Of a DNA stretch of 23,152 bases, positions 7,896 through 15,089 are shown piece by piece; positions within the stretch are counted from its first letter, which is position 1, and each line of letters opens with the position of its first letter. The position numbers and the translations under genes were made by a program. The DNA is from Kangiellaceae bacterium (lineage in GTDB: Bacteria > Pseudomonadota > Gammaproteobacteria > Enterobacterales > Kangiellaceae), in the NCBI GenBank assembly GCA_030590405.1, contig JAUUYO010000012.1:1-23152 (forward strand), in the 5' to 3' direction. The notes under the pieces are model-generated. The model was not told the origin of the DNA. It worked only from the letters and a program-made list of their open reading frames with translations, and made no database searches.

Positions 7896-9143
7896 ATGAA
7901 ATATTCTTCGAAAAAATATTTACAGCTTCTATTTGAAGCCGCTGTAGAGTCCTGTTTGCCGCGTATTTGTATGCCGTCGAGTCTTGATAAAATTGATGCA
8001 AGCAAAGGGCTTTGTGTGCTTGGTGCAGGAAAGGCATCAGCGGAAATGGCGGAAGTTATGTTTGAGCACTTTGGCGAAAAATGTTTTGGAGCCGTGGTGG
8101 CTAGTTATGGAAATGGGCATAAGAAAAATACTGGAAAAATAGAAGTTCTTGAAGCCAGCCATCCTGTCCCAGATTCTGGTAGCCTGCAGGCTGCTAAAAA
8201 GATCCTGAAGTTAGCGAGTGACAATAAAAAAGACATTCCGATTATTTTTCTAATTTCAGGCGGAGGCTCATCATTAATGAGTTTGCCTGTTGATGGCGTT
8301 AGTTTTTCGGATAAAGTGGAACTAAACAAATTTTTACTAAAGTCAGGCGCTTCAATTGATGAAATTAATGTCATAAGAAAACAATTATCAAAAATTAAAG
8401 GAGGGCGTCTGGCAGCTGTCTCTGATAGTCAAATGACGACTCTTATTATTTCGGATGTTGTAGGTGATGCGCCCGAATTAATCGCTTCTGGGCCAACGGT
8501 GAAAGATACGGGGAGTAGCCAGCAGGCTCTGCAAATACTTAATAAGTATCACTGGCCCGTTACTCCAGAAATAGAGAATTTTCTCAAAAGTAATAGGCCT
8601 GCTCCTGTCATCAAGGGTAACAATGAGCTACGAATCATTGCTAATGGAAAAAAAGCAATCGATGCGGCGGTTAAATTAGCTCAATCTCAAGACTGGAATA
8701 CTCAAGTGATCGATTATCAGCAAGAAGGTGAAGCGACGGAAGTTGCCAAACAGCATGCAAAACTAGCATTAGAAGCTAAAGCCAATGGAGAGCCTGTTAT
8801 TTTATTTTGTGGCGGCGAACTAACGGTTAGCCTGGGAGATGCAAAAGGGTGCGGTGGTCCAAATCAGGAGTATCTTTTGGCTTTGGCAATTGAGCTAAAA
8901 GGTGAAGCGGGTATTTCTGCCTTGTCTTGCGATACTGATGGTATCGATGGTTCAGAAGAAGTGGCTGGCGCTTTCATTGATCAAAATACACTTGCCAAAG
9001 CCGCCGAGCTAGGGTTATCTGCTGATGAGTATCTAATAAAACATAATAGTTTTGATTTCTTCAATGCTCTTGGAGACCTGGTTGTCACAGGCCAGACAAA
9101 TACCAATGTCAACGATTTCAGGGCGATTATGATCTCATCGTAA
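7896..9143 (+). CDS. gckA: Glycerate 2-kinase, GckA/MOFRL family
   Basis: A 415-aa cytoplasmic kinase of normal family length that turns D-glycerate and ATP into 2-phosphoglycerate. The N-terminal GckA domain shows GAGKA (43-47), SGGGSSL (121-127), RKQLSKIKGG (161-170, with the catalytic-lysine region) and SDVVGD (186-191). The C-terminal MOFRL domain shows GGPNQE (320-325) and DTDG (346-349). The ATG at 7896 was chosen; an in-frame TTG at 7887 would add three residues. No strong ribosome site is seen before either. It follows the symporter by 45 nt and precedes the ROK gene by 60 nt. Its presence beside a GH63 hydrolase is the strongest sign that the catabolised solute is a hexosyl-glycerate. 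It would place the glycerate half in lower glycolysis. Confidence 0.92.
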   Translation: MKYSSKKYLQLLFEAAVESCLPRICMPSSLDKIDASKGLCVLGAGKASAEMAEVMFEHFGEKCFGAVVASYGNGHKKNTGKIEVLEASHPVPDSGSLQAAKKILKLASDNKKDIPIIFLISGGGSSLMSLPVDGVSFSDKVELNKFLLKSGASIDEINVIRKQLSKIKGGRLAAVSDSQMTTLIISDVVGDAPELIASGPTVKDTGSSQQALQILNKYHWPVTPEIENFLKSNRPAPVIKGNNELRIIANGKKAIDAAVKLAQSQDWNTQVIDYQQEGEATEVAKQHAKLALEAKANGEPVILFCGGELTVSLGDAKGCGGPNQEYLLALAIELKGEAGISALSCDTDGIDGSEEVAGAFIDQNTLAKAAELGLSADEYLIKHNSFDFFNALGDLVVTGQTNTNVNDFRAIMISS

Positions 9144-9203
9144 GTGTGCTATATTTCATTTGCAAAGCATTTTGGACAGACAAAATCCTGGGAAAGGAAA
9201 ATA

Positions 9204-10355
9204 ATGTTATCTACTGATTATCGCAAATATTTACGCTCCGGGTTCAAGCTTGGTAAAGGCGGAAAGCTTTTTCAAACCAATGATCGGCTAATATTAAATC
9301 AAATTTTCTGGGGTGAGGATGTTACTCAGAGACAAATCATCGATACGACCAAAATTCCTCAGCAAACGGCTTCCAGACTGATCAAAGCCTTGTTGGATAA
9401 AAAGGCCGTTATTCAAGTCGAGCGAAAATCAGACGGTAGTCGAGGGCAACCGGGTTATTGTTTGCAGCCCAATCCTGATTACGCTTATTGTTTTGGTGTT
9501 TCGATTTATGTTGATTCAGTTGCCATCGCTTTAATGAATTTTAAAGGAGATGTGATCGCCTCAAGAACTTACCGAGTCGACTTTATATCGGTCGAAGATG
9601 TAATAAAACAACTAAAGGTTCAGGTGCAAGAAATACTTTCAGAAATCGGTGTTAGCCAGGACAATATTCTTGGTTTAGGATTCGGTATTTCTGGTTATTT
9701 TCAGGCTTTGGACGGAAAAATCAATACCATGATTGACGAGTGGACTACGGTAGACATCGCTAAATTACTTGCCCATGAATTAAGCATTCCAGTATGGGTC
9801 GAAAACGACGCAAAAGCTGCTGCTGCAGGTGAGAGTATCGCCGGAGTCGGAAGAAAATATAAAGATTTTGTTTATTTATATATCGCTACCGGTTTCGGTG
9901 GCGGGGTCATTATGAATGGAGAAATTTTGCGTGGCGCTCACGGAAATGCAGGAGAGGTTGCTGAAATATTGCCTCCCAAAATTTATCTTCATCCAAATTT
10001 GGAATTATTGCACCAAATTCTGATTCGACATGGCGTTGAAATCGATTCAGTTTCTGAATTGATAGAAAAATTTGATATTAATTGGTCCGGAAATAACGAA
10101 TGGATCGCGAAGGTAAAAGATTCATTAAGTTTAGTGGCTTCTTCTAGCGCAGCGCTGTTGGATATTCAAGCGGTTGTCATTGGAGGCCGTATTCCAAAAG
10201 AACTTGCAAATAAATTGCTCGACCACATTAGTATATATGTACAAAACCGTCGCTCACTTCCACGCTCGGTTCCCGAACTTGTTGTTGCTCAAGCTATGGG
10301 GGATCCTGTTGCTTTAGGAGCGGCTACATTACCTTTTAGAGCTTGCTGTTTGTAA
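9204..10355 (+). CDS. ROK-family transcriptional regulator
   Basis: A 383-aa protein with an N-terminal winged helix-turn-helix (about residues 25-85; TQRQIIDTTKIPQQTASRLI is the recognition region, with a basic SRGQPG wing). An ROK sugar-binding/ATPase-like domain follows (GVSIYVDSVAIALMNFKGD, then LGLGFGISG, VWVENDAKAAAAGE, ATGFGGGVIMNG and GAHGNAGE). ATG 9204 was chosen because AGGAAAATA sits just before it; a GTG at 9144 would add an unsupported 20-residue tail. Asp202 of the END motif is kept, but the Cys-rich zinc motif usual after GHGE-type residues (CGRxGCLE) is absent: residues 251-265 read EVAEILPPKIYLHPN. It probably represses the locus and responds to the sugar or an intermediate; operators are likely in 3467-3673. 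Co-direction with the uptake genes suggests autoregulation. Confidence 0.88.
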   Translation: MLSTDYRKYLRSGFKLGKGGKLFQTNDRLILNQIFWGEDVTQRQIIDTTKIPQQTASRLIKALLDKKAVIQVERKSDGSRGQPGYCLQPNPDYAYCFGVSIYVDSVAIALMNFKGDVIASRTYRVDFISVEDVIKQLKVQVQEILSEIGVSQDNILGLGFGISGYFQALDGKINTMIDEWTTVDIAKLLAHELSIPVWVENDAKAAAAGESIAGVGRKYKDFVYLYIATGFGGGVIMNGEILRGAHGNAGEVAEILPPKIYLHPNLELLHQILIRHGVEIDSVSELIEKFDINWSGNNEWIAKVKDSLSLVASSSAALLDIQAVVIGGRIPKELANKLLDHISIYVQNRRSLPRSVPELVVAQAMGDPVALGAATLPFRACCL

Positions 10356-10596
10356 GTGCTAGTAAACCTCGGAGCTGCATTGCCAAGAGCGGCGTGAATA
10401 CGTGGCTCATGGCAACAATTAGACGACTAAAGAACAAGAAATATTTAGCCGAAGTAAAAAAGCTGGAAGTGTTGGAGCTTGGCGCGAATGGTTGGACATA
10501 AAGACCCCCGGTCTTTGATGATTTATTACAATCCAACAGCTGAGAAGATTGCGCAAAGGTTGGGGTAAAATGGAGGGGCGGCATATCGCCCTTTTG
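10356..10596. other. Intergenic stretch with degraded sequence
   Basis: No convincing gene is seen. Translation of 10359-10394 gives LVNLGAALPRAA before a stop, resembling an ROK C-terminal end. A perfect 7-bp hairpin, AAAGACC/GGTCTTT with a CCC loop, lies at 10500-10516. A 30-codon frame at 10409-10501 has no ribosome site. Confidence 0.4.
10576..10596 (+). terminator. Intrinsic terminator
   Basis: GGGCG (10576-10580) and CGCCC (10587-10591) form a stem over a 6-nt loop, followed by TTTT. It lies on the plus strand about 220 nt after the ROK gene and directly faces the end of the leftward small-gene cassette, so it could stop rightward transcription. Confidence 0.5.
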
Positions 10597-10719
10597 TTAT
10601 CGTAAAGCTTTACGCTTATTCGCTGCAACCTTACTGTTTGCCTTGAATTGGTTTAGCTTTGCATCTGCTTTTTTTTCTGCTTCATCTAAAGCTTTTTGTA
10701 AGTCACGGGAGTTTTTCAT
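10597..10719 (-). CDS. Small lysine-rich hypothetical protein (40 aa)
   Basis: A leftward frame from ATG 10719 to TAA 10597 encodes a 40-residue protein starting MKNSRDLQKALDEAEKKADA and ending in NKRKALR. It is highly charged, lysine/alanine rich and probably one long helix or coiled coil. Support for translation comes from a good ribosome site (AAGGAAC, 6 nt before ATG), and the frame overlaps the end of the 64-codon gene by 17 nt, as in translationally coupled genes. The first residues MKNxRD echo the start of the 184-aa protein at the head of the same cassette. I do not recognise it. The strong acidic/basic patterning would fit a small partner protein. Confidence 0.5.
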   Translation of the reverse strand: MKNSRDLQKALDEAEKKADAKLNQFKANSKVAANKRKALR

Positions 10720-10897
10720 CTTCTTGTTCCTTGATTGATCGTCTTAGTCCAATTTCGTCGAAAGTGCCAGATCTTAAAACATCCGGTTCGGGTGTAGCAT
10801 TTTTTGCAGCCTTTCTGTGATTTTTAATTATATCGGGTAGTGCTTCTTCCAGCTTTTCGTCTACAGCCTCAAGTGCTTTCTCTAGATCTGATTTCAT
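10703..10897 (-). CDS. Small acidic hypothetical protein (64 aa)
   Basis: A 64-residue leftward frame. The N-terminal half is a predicted amphipathic helix rich in Glu, Leu and Ala (LEKALEAVDEKLEEALPDI); the C-terminal half is charged with proline (TPEPDVLRSGTFDEIGLRRS). The ATG lies 3 nt after the stop of the 184-aa gene, with GAGGA 11 nt upstream inside that gene's end, so the two are co-translated. No known family is recognised. Size, acidity and its place between a larger protein and a basic 40-mer would suit an antidote, chaperone or regulator, but that is speculation. Confidence 0.6.
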   Translation of the reverse strand: MKSDLEKALEAVDEKLEEALPDIIKNHRKAAKNATPEPDVLRSGTFDEIGLRRSIKEQEDEKLP

Positions 10898-10900
10898 AGC

Positions 10901-11455
10901 TTATTTAATCCTCAGTGCACAATAATCCGGTAGCGACGGTTTATGTTTGTTGTTTATATATTCATACCCGAATGAACAGTAGTGTGCACGGCTTTCAGGT
11001 GATGTGGGCTTCATTATTCTAACCTCATCAGCCCCAAGCATGAAAGCATAAATTTGAGCGGCAAATGCTACAACTTCAAAGCTTGGAATTCCTAATTTAT
11101 CTTCTTTAAACGGGGTAGACTCTATTAGTTCAACTTTTAACCCCGTTTTATGCGCCGTAGGAATTCCATAAGATAAGCTTACAAGTTTTCCGCCTTGCTT
11201 AAAAGCAATATCAAATCGTTTGAAGGACTTTTGGTAAGCATTGTATGCATCACTCCAACGCCAATCATTACGCTTTTGAGGCTCTATTCTTTTCCATGAG
11301 TCAGCCATCAAGCAGTCATTATAACTAATAGGGCTAGCTATGAACTGGCCATAATTCTGCACCATTTTATTATACAATCGCCTTCTTAAGCCCGCATAAA
11401 ACGCTTTCACCTCTGAAAAATCGCCACTGAACTGTGTATCTCTCGCATTTTTCAT
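10901..11455 (-). CDS. Hypothetical protein, possibly acyltransferase-like (184 aa)
   Basis: A 184-aa leftward gene that heads a three-gene cassette. The ribosome site TAGGAAAA lies about 8 nt before the ATG. There is no signal peptide or membrane helix. The N-terminal third is basic and aromatic (FYAGLRRRLYNKMVQNYG, WKRIEPQKRNDWRW). The C-terminal half has alternating strands and a helix (KLVSLSYGIPTAHKTGLKVELIE, then VAFAAQIYAFMLGADEVRIM) and ends with SRAHYCSFGYEYI, which recalls the C-terminal end of GNAT N-acyltransferases. A clear acetyl-CoA pyrophosphate loop is not visible, so that fold is only a suggestion. The cassette sits alone between housekeeping blocks beside degraded sequence, which suggests acquisition. 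Function unknown. Confidence 0.72.
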   Translation of the reverse strand: MKNARDTQFSGDFSEVKAFYAGLRRRLYNKMVQNYGQFIASPISYNDCLMADSWKRIEPQKRNDWRWSDAYNAYQKSFKRFDIAFKQGGKLVSLSYGIPTAHKTGLKVELIESTPFKEDKLGIPSFEVVAFAAQIYAFMLGADEVRIMKPTSPESRAHYCSFGYEYINNKHKPSLPDYCALRIK

Positions 11456-11968
11456 GCTTTATTTTCCTATGAGATTGAAATTCGATTAAAGTGTATTTTA
11501 TCTTAATCATTAAGTTGGATTAAAGGGACTTAGTGCTCATATTGGTGATATTTCATATTTCATTGCGGTTTGAGATTTAAAGGTTTTCTGGACGAATTGA
11601 TTCGCGTTTGTTGATTAAAATCTGCTAGATTGCTTTTCTCACAGAAAGGCTCTATCCCGCACAACGTTATAAAAATCTCGATACGGGTAAATGAGCCGAG
11701 TTAGGGCTGGATAAACGGCATATCCAGGCTTGGGCTTTAGACTATGAAAAAGAGCACAGTATTCAGCGGAAGTGAATCCCGCCAGGGTACTGCAATCGGT
11801 GATTGATGTTTGTAGAGTGAATAAAACGATTGGTTAAATATTTTCTTAAAGGTAAAAAATAACCCCGGTAGCTCACACGCTCTTATGCATCCATGCATTC
11901 GCGAAATAAGAGTATCCATGCTCAAAACTAACGGGGTTAATCTTTTTAGAACTTAGAACTTAATTTTT
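11456..11968. other. Gene-poor stretch between small cassette and fusA
   Basis: About 510 bp. The left part should carry the promoter of the leftward small-gene cassette (AT-rich, TAAAAT-like box near 11500 on the minus strand). From about 11640 to 11830 one plus-strand frame translates to protein-like sequence broken by stops (YPAQRYKNLDTGK, then AELGLDKRHIQAWALDYEKE, then IPPGYCNR), so it may be a decayed gene. The right end is the palindromic fusA terminator. Confidence 0.4.
11852..11945 (-). terminator. fusA: Elaborate nested terminator after fusA
   Basis: TAACCCCG (11860-11867) pairs with CGGGGTTA (11932-11939), and the stem continues TAG/CTA after one mismatch. On the minus strand it is followed at once by six T (complement of 11854-11859), the form of an intrinsic terminator for fusA, whose stop lies 30 nt away. 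The long loop contains further palindromes: CTCTTAT/ATAAGAG (11880-11886, 11906-11912), ATGCATccATGCAT (11885-11898) and TTCGCGAA (11898-11905). T-rich sequence on the other side may make it work in both directions. Confidence 0.75.
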
Positions 11969-14056
11969 CTATTTCTTAGCGGCATTACGTTCTTTAACTT
12001 CTTCAATAACCTTTTCAGCAACGCTGTTAGGGCAAGGTAGGTAGTGAGAGAATTCCATAGAGAATTGACCACGACCAGAGGTCATTGTACGTAGGCTTCC
12101 TATATAGCCGAACATTTCAGATAACGGAACGTCTGCTTTGATTCGAACACCACTAACACCCGCTTCTTGATCTTTAATCATACCGCGGCGTCTATTTAAA
12201 TCACCAATAACATCACCTACGTGATCATCTGGTGTAAATACATCAACCTTCATGATTGGCTCAATTAACTGAGGACCAGCCTTTGGAATTGACTGACGGA
12301 AAGCACCTTTAGCAGCAATTTCAAACGCAACAGCTGAGGAGTCAACGGCATGGAATGAACCATCGAATAATTCAATTTCAACGTCTAATACTGGGAACCC
12401 AGCTAATACGCCTTCACCCATCATTGTTCTAAAGCCTTTTTCAATCGCAGGCCAGAATTCTTTAGGAACGTTACCACCAACCACTTTTGATGTGAAAACA
12501 TAACCTGTTCCAGGTTCGCCAGGTTTGATACGGTAATCAATTTTACCGAACTGACCAGAACCACCGGATTGTTTCTTATGCGTGTAGCTGTCTTCAATTT
12601 CTTTGGTGATAGTTTCACGGTAGGCTACTTGTGGCTCACCAACTTCTAGCTCAACGCCGTAAGTACGCTTTAAGATATCTACTTTAATATCCAGGTGAAG
12701 CTCACCCATTCCTTTAAGGATGGTGTCGCCTGTTTCTTGATCAGATTCAACAATGAAAGTAGGATCTTCTGCAACCATTTTTCCAATCGCAATCCCCATT
12801 TTCTCAGAGCCACCTTTGTCTTTCGGGGTAACCGCAATGGAGATTACTGGCTCAGGGAAAACCATTGGTTCTAATGTACAAACATTCTTCGGATCACATA
12901 AGGTGTGACCGGTTTGCACGTTCTTCATGCCTACCACAGCAATAATGTCACCTGCTTGAGCGCGGCTTAATTCAGTTCGTTCATCAGCGTGCATTTCAAC
13001 CATTCGACCAATTCGTTCTGATTTACCGGTGAAAGAATTAATTAGCGTATCGCCTTTGTTGATTACGCCTGAGTAAACACGGATAAAGGTTAAGGCACCA
13101 AAACGGTCGTCCATGATTTTAAATGCTAATGCTCTTGCAGGTTCATCCGGAGAAACGATTGCGAATTCACCTGTCGGGGTGCCTTCTTCGTCCGTTAATG
13201 GTTGTGGATCAACTTCTGTTGGAGAAGGAAGGTAATCAACAACTGCATCAAGAATATTTTGAACACCTTTGTCTTTAAATGCACTACCACAATAAGTTGG
13301 GAAGAAATCCAGTTTTCTGGTCCCATCTCGAATACAGCGCTTAATGTCATCTATTGAAGGCTCCTCACCTTCAAGATAAGCTTCCATTAGGTCGTCGTCT
13401 TGCTCTAATGCAGTTTCAATTAACAGTTCGCGATATTCTGCAACTTTGTCAAGCATATCAGCTGGAACGTCACCGATTTTAAAATCTTCTGGTGCGCCAG
13501 TTTCGCCCCAAACGTAGGATTTTTCAGCTAATATATCGACAACACCAACAAAATCGTCTTCGATTCCGATAGGAAGTGTCATAACAAGTGGCTTAGCACC
13601 CAATACATCTTCAACTTGTTTAACAACACGGTAGAAATCAGCACCCATACGGTCTAATTTGTTGACAAAAATAATACGAGCAACTTCTGAATCATTTGCA
13701 TAACGCCAGTTAGTTTCTGACTGAGGCTCAACACCGCCGCTTCCACAGAAAACACCAACACCACCATCAAGAACTTTTAAAGAGCGATAAACTTCAACGG
13801 TGAAGTCAACGTGCCCTGGAGTATCGATGATATTCATTCGATGATCTTTCCAGAAGCAAGTAGTTGCAGCTGACTGGATAGTAATACCTCGCTCAGCTTC
13901 CTGCTCCATAAAGTCAGTTGTTGACTCACCATCGTGAACTTCACCAGTTTTATGGATCTTACCGGTAAGCTTTAAAATTCGCTCAGTGGTCGTGGTTTTA
14001 CCAGCGTCTACGTGAGCAAATATGCCTATATTTCTGTATTTGCTTAAATCAGTCAT
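11969..14056 (-). CDS. fusA: Translation elongation factor G, EF-G 2 type
   Basis: A 695-aa ribosomal translocase GTPase. G motifs are AHVDAGKTT (14-22), RGITI in switch I (56-60), DTPGH (78-82) and NKLD (132-135). The G', II, III, IV and V domains follow at normal length. Domain IV carries HAVDSSAVAFEIAAKGAF where canonical proteobacterial EF-G usually has a VDSSEMAF-like block. The start MTDLSKYRNIGIFAHVDAGK and the 695-aa length fit the second EF-G class found in Vibrio and Shewanella relatives. No rpsL, rpsG or tuf is near, so this is most likely the stand-alone paralogue and not the str-operon copy. A TATAAT box (complement of 14132-14137) gives a leader of about 70 nt. Whether it does elongation, recycling or stress translation cannot be told. 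Confidence 0.95.
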   Translation of the reverse strand: MTDLSKYRNIGIFAHVDAGKTTTTERILKLTGKIHKTGEVHDGESTTDFMEQEAERGITIQSAATTCFWKDHRMNIIDTPGHVDFTVEVYRSLKVLDGGVGVFCGSGGVEPQSETNWRYANDSEVARIIFVNKLDRMGADFYRVVKQVEDVLGAKPLVMTLPIGIEDDFVGVVDILAEKSYVWGETGAPEDFKIGDVPADMLDKVAEYRELLIETALEQDDDLMEAYLEGEEPSIDDIKRCIRDGTRKLDFFPTYCGSAFKDKGVQNILDAVVDYLPSPTEVDPQPLTDEEGTPTGEFAIVSPDEPARALAFKIMDDRFGALTFIRVYSGVINKGDTLINSFTGKSERIGRMVEMHADERTELSRAQAGDIIAVVGMKNVQTGHTLCDPKNVCTLEPMVFPEPVISIAVTPKDKGGSEKMGIAIGKMVAEDPTFIVESDQETGDTILKGMGELHLDIKVDILKRTYGVELEVGEPQVAYRETITKEIEDSYTHKKQSGGSGQFGKIDYRIKPGEPGTGYVFTSKVVGGNVPKEFWPAIEKGFRTMMGEGVLAGFPVLDVEIELFDGSFHAVDSSAVAFEIAAKGAFRQSIPKAGPQLIEPIMKVDVFTPDDHVGDVIGDLNRRRGMIKDQEAGVSGVRIKADVPLSEMFGYIGSLRTMTSGRGQFSMEFSHYLPCPNSVAEKVIEEVKERNAAKK

Positions 14057-14131
14057 TTTCGTACTCTGTCTTTTAGTTAAAATTCGTAATGTTTCGAACG
14101 GAATTTAAGGTCGCAATCGCGAAAGGCGCGC

Positions 14132-14137
14132 ATTATA
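14132..14137 (-). promoter_or_regulatory. fusA: Candidate -10 box for fusA
   Basis: A perfect TATAAT on the minus strand lies 76 nt before the fusA ATG. No good -35 hexamer was found at 16-18 nt, so the promoter call rests on the -10 box alone. Confidence 0.5.
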
Positions 14138-14292
14138 CACTAGATAGCAAGTGAGGAGTAGCAGCTTTTTGCATAAAAAATAAACAGGCTCAGAGCAGCG
14201 GCAAGGGACGAGAGGTAAGGAGCTAGGTGAAGAATGTAATTAAAGAAATAGTTTTTTATAAACAATGAGTTAGCAAAAAAGCAGTCTGTATT

Positions 14293-14751
14293 TCAAGGTT
14301 TCTGCTCGTTCCCAGTCCCTCGTTCCTTGCTATCATTTTTTTGTCTCTTAAACCGGTGGATCTGCCTTCGCTGTTTCTTATCGGGTTTTCCCTGAGTGGA
14401 TGGTGCGGCCATTTTGCGTAGATTGGCGATTTCCTGACGTTTTTGGATGCTTTCTTTAGTTTCTTGATAAAGTGATTGGGCGATGGTTGCCGATTGGCGT
14501 CGATCGGACAGTCCGATAACCGTGACGATTTTTTCATCATAGCCTTGCCTGAGTTTGACGGTATCACCCAGTTTCACCGTTTTTCCAGCTTTGGGCTTAT
14601 TTCCCTGATATTGAATTTTACCACCGTCGATGGCTGCTTTAGCGATGGCGCGAGTTTTATAAAAGCGGCAGGCCCATAACCATTTATCCAGGCGTATATT
14701 TGAGGCTGTCGGTTCTATTGCTTGTGAACTTGTATGTTGATGCTTGACCAT
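14293..14751 (-). CDS. hslR: Ribosome-associated heat shock protein Hsp15 (S4 domain)
   Basis: A 152-aa protein. The S4 RNA-binding domain is near residues 19-80, with IRLDKWLWACRFYKTRAIAKAAIDGGKI as the diagnostic alpha-L motif, followed by VKLGDTVKL and a basic C-terminal tail (about 125-150) rich in Lys, Arg and Gln. Hsp15 binds free 50S subunits that carry a stalled peptidyl-tRNA and helps recycle them. It lies 236 bp upstream of the fusA start in the same direction, so the two translation genes may share transcripts, though fusA has its own -10 box. It is divergent from gspC. The first 18 residues are a longer, poorly conserved leader, and no clear ribosome site precedes ATG 14751; an internal start is not offered by an ATG near the S4 domain. 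Confidence 0.9.
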   Translation of the reverse strand: MVKHQHTSSQAIEPTASNIRLDKWLWACRFYKTRAIAKAAIDGGKIQYQGNKPKAGKTVKLGDTVKLRQGYDEKIVTVIGLSDRRQSATIAQSLYQETKESIQKRQEIANLRKMAAPSTQGKPDKKQRRQIHRFKRQKNDSKERGTGNEQKP

Positions 14752-15089
14752 AGAAAATACGTTAACATAAATCGATCACTTTAGGGCATTATCTTCAAAG
14801 AGTCACCTTCAAATAGTCATCTTCAAATTGATTATTCCTGATTTAACCCTTTTATGAATACCCCCGCGTTTGTAGTTTCTGGAGACTTTAACTTGAACAA
14901 ATCAGTCAAAGCTGCCTGTTTTGGCTAAAAATTGTACTAAATAGCCAAATTAACTCAGTTGCGTACATTTTACCGTTAAACATTGGTTAAAAATATTTCC
15001 AAATTCAGTTAGACTAGCCCGGATCGTTCGACAGAACAACGAACATAAAAACTATAGCAGCACATTAATTTTTGAAGATTTAGCTAATA
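14752..15089. promoter_or_regulatory. hslR/gspC divergent intergenic region
   Basis: This 338-bp gene-free gap should hold promoters for hslR and the gsp operon. A weak sigma-70-like pair faces gspC: TTAAAA (14987-14992), a 17-nt spacer and TAGACT (15010-15015). No obvious operator palindrome was seen apart from the short tandem repeat at 14792-14833. Confidence 0.35.
14792..14833 (+). repeat. Three imperfect 14-bp tandem repeats
   Basis: The units TCTTCAAAGAGTCA, CCTTCAAATAGTCA and TCTTCAAATTGATT follow one another directly and share the core CTTCAAA. They lie between hslR and gspC and could be binding sites or simple slippage products. Confidence 0.6.

Noticed and set aside
9144..9203. Upstream GTG start for the ROK regulator
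   Set aside because: It begins directly at the kinase stop without a ribosome site, while ATG 9204 has a strong one and gives a normal family N-terminus.
10409..10501. Short plus-strand frame of 30 codons (MATIRRLKNKKYLAEVKKLE...)
   Set aside because: No ribosome site and no recognised family; it lies in degraded intergenic sequence, so I do not call it a gene.
11860..11940. Possible integron attC site
   Set aside because: The outer palindrome has TAAC/GTTA ends but lacks proper RYYYAAC and GTTRRRY boxes, and the U-run fits a terminator.
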